DNA of 6,098 nt from Spirochaetota bacterium (lineage in GTDB: Bacteria; Spirochaetota; JAHITG01): NCBI GenBank assembly GCA_018817865.1, contig JAHITG010000023.1, positions 1-6,098 of the forward strand, given 5' to 3'. The translations under genes and the position numbers were made by a program. The notes under the pieces are model-generated. The model searched no databases and had not been told where the DNA came from. It worked only from the letters and a program-made list of their open reading frames with translations. Below are positions 1-5,675 of the stretch, piece by piece (positions within the stretch are counted from its first letter, which is position 1; the number at the start of each line of letters is the position of its first letter).

Positions 1-252
1 CTTGTAGTCGCGGGCGCAGATGGTGGGCCACGTCCGCACCTGGTCCTCGATGCGGGCCCTGTCGTCGTCACGAATCCCGCCGACGCCGCAGTTTCCGACG
101 CGAGGGGTACCCCACGTCCGCTCATCCACCTCCGGCGTCCACATCCCCACCCGAGGCGCATCCAGCACGCCGCCAGGGAACCCGCCGAGCACGCCCACCC
201 CGAACACCCGCGCCCGTTTGTGCGGCGCGCCAGCATCCATTGCGCGGGCCCG
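1..252 (-). CDS. Partial DNA cytosine-5 methyltransferase (interior fragment)
   Basis: The - strand is open here, and its reading resembles the interior of phage- or plasmid-type DNA cytosine-5 methyltransferases. Numbering from the ATG at 240-238, residues 4-13 read GAPHKRARVF, which resembles motif VIII of the family (GAPH/GVPQ followed by RxRVF). Residues 43-48 read WGTPRV, then an IEDQV stretch, and the piece ends in WPTICARDYK. Segments of the type GTPR...RLEDQ...WPTPxARDxK are common in the target-recognition part of these enzymes. Such enzymes transfer a methyl group from S-adenosylmethionine to cytosine in DNA. The catalytic PCQ loop and the C-terminus are not in the window. The ATG at 240 is probably not the real start, because the homology-like text continues into the preceding RARA residues. 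G+C is about 72%, far above everything downstream. Family assignment rests on remembered motifs, not a search. Confidence 0.55.
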
Positions 253-285
253 GATGAAACCGCTTGTGAACCGGTTCATCTTTAA
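241..285. other. Probable chimeric junction between two genomes
   Basis: Bases 1-250 contain 180 G or C (72%), while the sequence from about 281 onward is strongly A/T-rich. Coding also switches strand here: the methyltransferase-like - strand frame stops making family sense near 250 and meets a stop at 297-295, whereas the + strand membrane protein begins at about 254. No integrase, att-like repeat or IS end is visible at the boundary. A misassembly joining two organisms is the simplest explanation; a genuine recent insertion edge is the alternative. The exact joining base cannot be fixed by eye. Confidence 0.6.
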
Positions 286-1237
286 AAACCTGATCAAAAA
301 GGACCTGAACGGATCATTCGTCTTTATTGCAATCAACTTTATACTATCCCTGGCCTTTATCTATTATTTTGACGGATTTATCATAAAAAAATACATCATA
401 GTCGTTTTTATTAACTCTATTTTCCTGGCCTTTATGGAGAACGGGTTCAGGATCAACCACCTCCCGGACAATTTCAATATTAATATCTTTGGCGTATTAT
501 TCGTTCTGATCTCACTTCTGATCGATTTCAAACTGCGGATCAGCACGATCAATCTTGTCTTCGGCCTTTTGATCTGTTTTATCTTCACTATTGTGATCGT
601 ACTATTGGATATCATTAAATTAAAGAACTTCTATAAATACTACCTGGTCTTTCTGCTCATCTATGCCTCTTTAGGGTACCACCTCTTCCTCTTCAACCTT
701 ATCATACTCACCGGGATGGGGGCTGTAAAAAAAATAAATATCTATTTTAATCGGCACATCCATTATTTCAGCTCGTTCGTTGAGCTGGATGAGATCAGGG
801 ATTACTTTCTGCTTACGATCATTATTGTCTTTATATACTTTATCATTCCCCACAGGATCGATACGAATCTAATAAAAGTAAGCCTTGTTATAGGATTGAT
901 CACAGGATTACTCCATTATTTGAATGAACAGTTGGGCTCTTTTTTAACGAAAAACAGGATCACCATAAAAAAAACAAAATTATCTCCTGAACTTGCTGTA
1001 TCCCGTGAAATTATTACTTATAATTCAGTGATATCCCTTGGCCTGCTGCTGACAGGTTATTTTTTTAACCTGATGGGATTTTTGCCCCTGATATCCGCTT
1101 TTCTCTATATAAATCTTTTTTTATTTCTCTACCTGATATTACGATCAAAGGACCTGCAGCTGCTCAACACAAAATACAATAAGTTTTTTATTGTCTATTT
1201 CGCGTTTAAAATCCACTTTCTATTACAACTATTATGA
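254..1237 (+). CDS. Polytopic integral membrane protein, unknown function
   Basis: I do not recognise this 327-residue protein. It is dominated by hydrophobic segments at roughly residues 21-38, 42-60, 77-91, 99-121, 129-153, 183-199, 206-222, 256-275, 276-297 and 310-326, giving about nine or ten membrane helices. The short basic N-terminus (KNLIKK) and the loop at about 232-252 are the main polar parts. Length and helix count resemble UbiA-type prenyltransferases, but I see no Asp-rich NDxxDxxxD motif, so that is not assigned. The frame is open back to base 20, but the residues before 254 derive from the GC-rich foreign segment and are spurious. The ATG at 254 is the first plausible Met but lies at the suspected junction without a Shine-Dalgarno site, so the true N-terminus may be missing. 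Its TGA overlaps the ATG of the radical SAM gene (ATGA, 1234-1237), implying coupled translation and probably a shared pathway. Confidence 0.65.
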   Translation: MKPLVNRFIFKNLIKKDLNGSFVFIAINFILSLAFIYYFDGFIIKKYIIVVFINSIFLAFMENGFRINHLPDNFNINIFGVLFVLISLLIDFKLRISTINLVFGLLICFIFTIVIVLLDIIKLKNFYKYYLVFLLIYASLGYHLFLFNLIILTGMGAVKKINIYFNRHIHYFSSFVELDEIRDYFLLTIIIVFIYFIIPHRIDTNLIKVSLVIGLITGLLHYLNEQLGSFLTKNRITIKKTKLSPELAVSREIITYNSVISLGLLLTGYFFNLMGFLPLISAFLYINLFLFLYLILRSKDLQLLNTKYNKFFIVYFAFKIHFLLQLL

Positions 1238-2754
1238 AGACAGCCATAATATATCCGCCAATAAAAAAGAATAATGAATATCCTCTGCTGACACAGAACA
1301 GGCAGTTTAAATTCAGTAATTCACTTGAAGTACGTATCTATCCTGTTGTGATGAGCTATTTGGCTACGATGCTTAAAGAGAAGGGACACAGCGTTCTTTT
1401 TCTGGACGGCATCAACATGCGCCTCTCATTTCAGAAATTCCATGATCTTCTTGATGATTTTAAACCGGAAGTGATCGTACTGGAGAGCAAGGCTCCTCTC
1501 ATGAAACTCCTCTGGAATTATATCAAAGAGGTAAGAACCCGGTATCCGGATTCAAAGATCATCCTGACCGGTGACCATACATCATGCTATCCTGAAGAAT
1601 CCTTTAAAAACTGCCCCGCGGATTATATCATAAAAGGCGGTCACTATGATTTTATTATTACGGAACTGATGGAATGTCTGGGGAAGAAAAGTAAAAGACT
1701 ACCCCCGGATGTTTATTACAAGAAAAAAAACAAGCTCCTTTTCAGCGGAACCGGAAAAGAGTATGACCTGGACAGGCTTCCTCTTATTGACAGGGACCTG
1801 ACAAAATGGGACATATATGGTGAAGCCTACCTGTATCATCCCGTAGGATATATCATGAGCGGACGCGGTTGCGGGGGTTCCAACTCATTTAAAAATTTCA
1901 GATCTTCCAAACTCCGCAAAGGTAAGTATACCACAAAGATGCCCGGATTGTGTTCCTTCTGCGTATGGCAGTATGCTCTCTGGAAGGTATCGGCACATCT
2001 CATGTCACCGGTAAAAGTCGTTGATGAGATCGAAAACCTGGTGAAGAACTATAAAGTAAAAGAGATCTTTGATGACAACGAATCAGGAGGCATCTGGAAC
2101 ACTGAATGGCTGAAAGACCTGTACAAAGAGATGAAAAAACGAAACCTGCTGGAAAAGGTCATCCTTTCCGCCAATGCGCGGGCAGACTCTCTGACCGATG
2201 AGGTCTGCCGACTCCTTAAAAAGCTCAATTTCCGGCTTCTAAAAATCGGAGTGGAATCAGGAAACGACAAGACCCTTTCCATTCTGAAAAAAGATGAGAC
2301 CGTAGAAGAGATCAAAGAAGGTATCAAACGGGCCAAACGATACGGCCTGATCGCCATGCTTACCACCATGGTGGGATATCCCTGGGAAGATGAAAAGCAG
2401 GCTCAGAAGACCTATGAAGTCACAAAAGAGATCATGCTGTATAAAACCCATTTCGGAGACTCCCTCCAGTCCAGTATAATAGTACCATATCCCGGAACTC
2501 CATTGTATAATGATGCCATCAGGAAAAAATGGTTTATTGTTGATCCGAAAGATTATGAAAAATTTGATATGGCTCATCAGATCCTGAAGACACCCATCGA
2601 TACGGCAAAATGGTGTAAAAAGATATGGCGGATCCACCTCCACCCCCTCTTTTTATTGAAATCTTTTTTTTCCTTAAGAAAAGGACAAGATATCATCCTG
2701 GCTATCCGCGGCCTCATCTCCCTCCTGGGCCACCTTAGAGATTATGAAAAATAA
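1234..2754 (+). CDS. B12-binding-type radical SAM protein, unusual cysteine spacing
   Basis: This 506-residue protein has the architecture of cobalamin-binding-domain radical SAM enzymes. Residues 1 to about 150 form a Rossmann-like N-terminal domain (opening MKTAIIYPP, then SYLATMLKEKGH, ILTGDHTSCYPEES and a YIIKGG turn) like B12-binding domains, but without the DxHxxG cobalt-ligand motif, so B12 may bind base-off or not at all. The radical SAM core follows from about 204. Its [4Fe-4S] cysteines appear to be C213, C240 and C243, in the contexts SGRGC and CSFCVW; 26 residues separate the first two, against three in the usual CxxxCxxC. Later core elements are normal: FDDNES (279-284), IGVESGND (338-345), MVGYPWE and a PYPGTPLY strand. 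The C-terminus (KIWRIHLHPLFLLKSFF) is typical of the family. Substrate is unknown; members perform methylations, rearrangements or ring formation in lipid, cofactor and natural-product pathways. It overlaps the upstream membrane-protein gene by four bases, so a membrane-associated substrate is plausible. Confidence 0.85.
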   Translation: MKTAIIYPPIKKNNEYPLLTQNRQFKFSNSLEVRIYPVVMSYLATMLKEKGHSVLFLDGINMRLSFQKFHDLLDDFKPEVIVLESKAPLMKLLWNYIKEVRTRYPDSKIILTGDHTSCYPEESFKNCPADYIIKGGHYDFIITELMECLGKKSKRLPPDVYYKKKNKLLFSGTGKEYDLDRLPLIDRDLTKWDIYGEAYLYHPVGYIMSGRGCGGSNSFKNFRSSKLRKGKYTTKMPGLCSFCVWQYALWKVSAHLMSPVKVVDEIENLVKNYKVKEIFDDNESGGIWNTEWLKDLYKEMKKRNLLEKVILSANARADSLTDEVCRLLKKLNFRLLKIGVESGNDKTLSILKKDETVEEIKEGIKRAKRYGLIAMLTTMVGYPWEDEKQAQKTYEVTKEIMLYKTHFGDSLQSSIIVPYPGTPLYNDAIRKKWFIVDPKDYEKFDMAHQILKTPIDTAKWCKKIWRIHLHPLFLLKSFFSLRKGQDIILAIRGLISLLGHLRDYEK

Positions 2755-2810
2755 AGATTAAAGACTAAAGCCCGGGACCGTCTGTAATAGCATACTTTTT
2801 TAGAAATCTC

Positions 2811-2842
2811 TTGACATTCCTTTTAATTTTATTAACTATATT
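2811..2842 (+). promoter_or_regulatory. Possible guaB promoter, near-leaderless
   Basis: The 95-base gap between the radical SAM gene and guaB contains a perfect TTGACA at 2811-2816 and a TATATT at 2837-2842. The 20-base spacing is longer than ideal for a sigma-70 promoter; the closer TAACTA (2833-2838, 16-base spacing) is a poorer -10 match. Use of the TATATT would start the transcript at about 2849-2850, practically on the guaB ATG. The rest of the gap (2755-2810) shows no clear terminator; it contains a CCCGGG palindrome and a short T run. Weak prediction. Confidence 0.25.
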
Positions 2843-2849
2843 CCAATTT

Positions 2850-4304
2850 ATGAGTTTCATAGAAGGAATCACTTTTGATGATGTCTTGTTGATGCCGGCA
2901 AAATCTTCGATCAACTATGATCAGCTGGATTTAAGTACGCGTTTAACAAAAAACATAAAGATCAAGACCCCTATCGTATCATCCGCCATGGATACGGTCA
3001 CGGAAGCAAGACTGGCGATCGCTCTTGCCCAGACAGGCGGAGTGGGGATCATACACAGAAACTTCACGATCGAACAGCAGGCTAAGGAAGTGGCCAAAGT
3101 GAAACGATATGAGGGAGCTATCGTACCCAAACCGGTTACCGTTACTCCCAATGACACGCTTCAGAAGGTCATGCTGATGAGAAAACAGCACGGCGTAAGC
3201 GGATTTCCCGTTGTTAACGAAGAGCATAAGCTGGTCGGTATCATAACCAACAGGGATGTTAAATTCACCACCAATTACAGCAAAAAAGTAAAAGATCTGA
3301 TGACCACAAAAGTTATTACTGCTGCAGAAGGAATATCCCTTAAAAAAGCAAAGGATATATTCCTGACCCATAAGATCGAAAAGCTCCCCATAGTAAATAA
3401 TAAAAATGAATTGACCGGATTGATAACGGCAAAAGATATTATATATTCCTACCAGTATCCGGATGCAAGCAAGGATTCCAGGGGCAGGCTTATGGTCGGT
3501 GCGGCCATTGATGATAACAGCAGCTCCTTTGAACGCGAAGAGGCCCTGATCGAAAAAGGTGTAGACATTCTGTCTATTGATAAAGCACAGGGATTTACGG
3601 ATAAGGTTATTTCAAAAGTTCAATATTTAAAGAAAAAATTTAAGACCATCCAGGTAATTGCCGGAAATTCTGTTACGGAAAAAGGAACTGAAGCCCTGAT
3701 GAAAGCGGGTGCGGATGCCGTCAAGATCGGGATCGGTCCCGGTTCGATCTGTACCACACGGATCGTCTCCGGCGTGGGTGTTCCCCAGATCACCGCTGTT
3801 CTGGAAGCTGCTAAAGCATCCAGACGATACAATGTTCCTATCATTGCTGACGGCGGGATCAAGTATTCGGGTGATATCGTTAAGGCACTGGCAGCCGGCG
3901 CAGAAACCGTTATGCTGGGAAACCTCCTGGCAGGGGTAGAAGAGAGTCCCGGGGAACTGATCCATTACCGGGGAAAGAGCTACAAAGTATATCGGGGAAT
4001 GGGTTCGATCGGAGCCATGAAACAGGGGAGTTCTTCAAGGTATTTTCAGGAGAGGGAAATAGATTATGATAAATTGATCCCTGAAGGTATCGAAGGCCAG
4101 CTCCCGTACAGAGGCAGTTTATCCGGTGTTATCTATCAGCTTGTTGGCGGGATAAAATCAGGGATGATGTACATGGGATGCAAGAATATAAAGGAAATAC
4201 ATAAAAAAGCTAAATTCATCAGGATCACTGCAGCAGGTGTAAAAGAGGGCCATACACATGATGTAGAAATAGTAAAAGAGGCACCAAATTATTGGCAGCA
4301 GTGA
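2850..4304 (+). CDS. guaB: Inosine-5'-monophosphate dehydrogenase
   Basis: IMP dehydrogenase oxidises IMP to XMP with NAD+, the committed step of guanine nucleotide synthesis in the cytoplasm. The 484-residue product has the standard length and layout. The N-terminal barrel part opens FIEGITFDDVLLMPAKSS, a CBS pair (Bateman domain) occupies roughly residues 90-205, and the barrel then resumes. Visible active-site elements are GIGPGSICTTR with catalytic Cys301, IADGGIKYSGD (phosphate and ribose binding), YRGMGSIGAM, the Arg397-Tyr398 pair in SSSRYFQ, the flap PEGIEGQLPYRG, and the usual C-terminus ending HDVEIVKEAPNYW. The NAD-contact segment reads DKAQGF (244-249), where bacterial enzymes usually have D(T/S)(A/S)HGH. 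The ATG at 2850 is chosen because the protein then starts MSFIEG like its family; an in-frame TTG at 2811 would add a hydrophobic tail with no precedent. No Shine-Dalgarno site is visible before this ATG. It is probably transcribed separately from carA, as a hairpin follows its stop. Confidence 0.96.
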   Translation: MSFIEGITFDDVLLMPAKSSINYDQLDLSTRLTKNIKIKTPIVSSAMDTVTEARLAIALAQTGGVGIIHRNFTIEQQAKEVAKVKRYEGAIVPKPVTVTPNDTLQKVMLMRKQHGVSGFPVVNEEHKLVGIITNRDVKFTTNYSKKVKDLMTTKVITAAEGISLKKAKDIFLTHKIEKLPIVNNKNELTGLITAKDIIYSYQYPDASKDSRGRLMVGAAIDDNSSSFEREEALIEKGVDILSIDKAQGFTDKVISKVQYLKKKFKTIQVIAGNSVTEKGTEALMKAGADAVKIGIGPGSICTTRIVSGVGVPQITAVLEAAKASRRYNVPIIADGGIKYSGDIVKALAAGAETVMLGNLLAGVEESPGELIHYRGKSYKVYRGMGSIGAMKQGSSSRYFQEREIDYDKLIPEGIEGQLPYRGSLSGVIYQLVGGIKSGMMYMGCKNIKEIHKKAKFIRITAAGVKEGHTHDVEIVKEAPNYWQQ

Positions 4305-4309
4305 CATGA

Positions 4310-4338
4310 AGGATCATTTAAAAATGATCCTGTTTTAT
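4310..4338 (+). terminator. Probable intrinsic terminator after guaB
   Basis: Six bases after the guaB stop is a perfect 9-bp stem, AGGATCATT (4310-4318) pairing with AATGATCCT (4323-4331) around a TAAA loop, followed by GTTTTAT. The stem is A/T-rich and the T run short, so termination may be partial. Confidence 0.55.
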
Positions 4339-4380
4339 GGCCCGGCGATCATTATTATATTTATTATCCGTAGGCCATAA
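4335..4380. repeat. Inverted repeat upstream of carA
   Basis: TTATGGCC (4335-4342) and GGCCATAA (4373-4380) are perfect 8-bp inverted repeats. Inside them CGG (4343-4345) can pair with CCG (4368-4370), leaving a two-base bulge on the right arm and an A/T-rich loop of 22 bases. It overlaps the T run of the guaB hairpin and ends 51 bases before the carA start. It could be a second transcript hairpin, an operator or a small mobile-repeat remnant; no function is assigned. Confidence 0.4.
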
Positions 4381-4416
4381 CTAATAAACCATCTGCCAAC
4401 AGCTAATTAACCATAC

Positions 4417-4424
4417 AGAGAGGA
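4417..4424 (+). promoter_or_regulatory. Ribosome binding site for carA, deciding a TTG start
   Basis: AGAGAGGA lies seven bases before the TTG at 4432. This spacing favours TTG over the next in-frame ATG at 4453, which has no comparable site. Confidence 0.6.
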
Positions 4425-4431
4425 AGTATCG

Positions 4432-5538
4432 TTGAGCAAATACAATACAGCCATGCTGGTCACAGAAGACGGATCAGCTTTTAAGGGAAGATCCTTTGGA
4501 GCCAAAGGAGAAACAGTTGGGGAAGTTGTCTTTAATACTGCCTTATCAGGTTATCAGGAGATACTGACTGATCCATCCTATAAAGGCCAGATCGTTACCA
4601 TGACCTATACGGAGATCGGTAACTACGGGATCAATCATCAGGATAATGAATCCGCAAAACCGCATGTAGAAGGTTTTATCGCCAGGCAGTTCAGCAAGAT
4701 CCATTCAAACTGGAGATCAGAGACTTCGCTGGAAGACTACTTAAAAGATAATAATATTATAGCCCTGGAAAATATTGACACAAGAGCCCTCACCAAACTT
4801 CTAAGGGTAAAAGGTTCTCTGAAAGGAATTATCTCAACAGAAGAGAGCAATCCGCGAAAGCTGCTCAAAAAGGTCAAAGCCTGGCAGGGTATCGACGGTG
4901 TTGACCTGATAAGGCAAGTTATTCAGGACAAACCTTATAAACTGAATTTTTATCCGAATATAAAAAAAAGCCATAATATTGCCGTTATAGACTGCGGGAT
5001 CAAACACAATATTGTCAGACTTCTTGAGATGCAGGGAATGGAATGCACGATCTTCCCGGCTCATTATCATTATAAGAAGATTCTGAAGATGAAACCGGAC
5101 GGAATTTTTATATCGAATGGCCCCGGAGATCCTTCGGCTGTTCCCTATGTTGTTGAAACCATCCGCAACCTGCTGGATCATAAACTACCGCTTTTCGGGA
5201 TCTGTTTCGGCCATCAGCTCTTGTCACTGGCCCTTGGCGGAAGTACATATAAATTGAAGTTCGGACACCATGGGGCCAATCATCCTGTACAAAATGTAAA
5301 GAATAAAAAAGTGGAGATCACGTCCCAGAACCATAATTATTGTGTGAACCTGAAGGCCATCGAGAACGAGATCAAAGTCACTCATATCAATCTGAATGAC
5401 CAGACCGTGGAAGGGATAAGGCATAAACGATTACCCGTATTTTCCGTACAGTATCATCCTGAAGCCTCCCCCGGCCCTCATGATTCACGGTATCTGTTTG
5501 ACGATTTCAGAAAACTGGTGGAAAAACATAAAAAATAA
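4432..5538 (+). CDS. carA: Carbamoyl-phosphate synthase small (glutaminase) subunit
   Basis: CarA hydrolyses glutamine and channels the ammonia to CarB, which makes carbamoyl phosphate for pyrimidine and arginine synthesis. The 368-residue product has the N-terminal CarA domain (about 5-140, with LVTEDGSAFKGR, GYQEILTDPSY and IGNYGI) and a C-terminal class I glutamine amidotransferase domain from about 180. The triad is Cys258 in GICFGHQ, His342 and Glu344 in YHPEASPGPHDS; SNGPGDPS (228-235) forms the oxyanion and glutamine-contact loop. The enzyme looks active. Near the glutamine pocket two residues differ from the E. coli pattern: Phe259 after the catalytic Cys (usually Leu) and Asn302 in QNHNYCV (usually Gly). 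The TTG start is preferred because of the Shine-Dalgarno site at 4417-4424 and because CarA normally has about seven residues before the first LVxEDG strand; ATG 4453 would trim these. carB is not immediately downstream; a REP repeat cluster and transposase gene follow. Confidence 0.95.
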   Translation: MSKYNTAMLVTEDGSAFKGRSFGAKGETVGEVVFNTALSGYQEILTDPSYKGQIVTMTYTEIGNYGINHQDNESAKPHVEGFIARQFSKIHSNWRSETSLEDYLKDNNIIALENIDTRALTKLLRVKGSLKGIISTEESNPRKLLKKVKAWQGIDGVDLIRQVIQDKPYKLNFYPNIKKSHNIAVIDCGIKHNIVRLLEMQGMECTIFPAHYHYKKILKMKPDGIFISNGPGDPSAVPYVVETIRNLLDHKLPLFGICFGHQLLSLALGGSTYKLKFGHHGANHPVQNVKNKKVEITSQNHNYCVNLKAIENEIKVTHINLNDQTVEGIRHKRLPVFSVQYHPEASPGPHDSRYLFDDFRKLVEKHKK

Positions 5539-5558
5539 ATAGACAGACAGCCGTAAGT

Positions 5559-5648
5559 TTTATGGATCCTTGATTGGTAGTCGCAGGCTTTATGGATCCT
5601 TAATTGGTAGTCGCAGGCTTTATGGATCCTTAATTGGTAGTCGCAGGC
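5559..5648. repeat. Three tandem 30-bp repeats carrying half a REP hairpin
   Basis: Three abutting 30-bp units (5559-5588, 5589-5618, 5619-5648) each start TTTATGGATCC and end GGTAGTCGCAGGC. Units 2 and 3 are identical; unit 1 differs at one base (CCTTGATT instead of CCTTAATT). Each unit carries the GTAG tetranucleotide and the left arm CGCAGGC of the hairpin found complete only after the third unit. There are no variable spacers, so this is not a CRISPR array. The array begins 20 bases after the carA stop. Confidence 0.9.
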
Positions 5649-5660
5649 TTTAGCCTGCGG
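5637..5660 (+). repeat. REP-like palindrome with GTAG guide tetranucleotide
   Basis: GTAG (5637-5640) precedes a perfect stem CGCAGGC (5642-5648) / GCCTGCG (5653-5659) with a TTTA loop; T5641 and G5660 can extend it by a wobble pair. GTAG next to an imperfect or perfect GC-rich hairpin is the hallmark of REP elements recognised by RAYT transposases, and a RAYT-like gene begins 15 bases later. The hairpin may also help terminate carA transcription. Confidence 0.75.
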
Positions 5661-5675
5661 ATAAGATGAGAAAAT

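Noticed and set aside
20..253. N-terminal extension of the membrane protein, in frame from base 20
   Set aside because: It translates to a Pro/Ser/Arg/Thr-rich string from a 72% G+C segment whose opposite strand looks like a methyltransferase; it is an antisense frame joined across the suspected junction.
254..1237. UbiA-family prenyltransferase assignment
   Set aside because: Helix number and length are compatible, but no Asp-rich substrate-binding motif is visible.
2811..2849. Upstream TTG start for guaB
   Set aside because: It would add 13 hydrophobic residues absent from the family, and its TTG is part of a promoter-like TTGACA.
2755..2849. Riboswitch or purine-responsive leader before guaB
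   Set aside because: The gap is short, and I see no conserved purine or PRPP riboswitch stems or loops.
3709..3939. + strand frame inside guaB, and several - strand frames inside guaB, carA and the radical SAM gene
   Set aside because: All lie within strongly supported genes, have low-complexity or non-family-like translations and no ribosome sites; they are shadows.
5559..5648. Possible CRISPR array
   Set aside because: The 30-bp units abut directly with no variable spacers, and no cas genes are visible; they are simple tandem repeats related to a REP hairpin.
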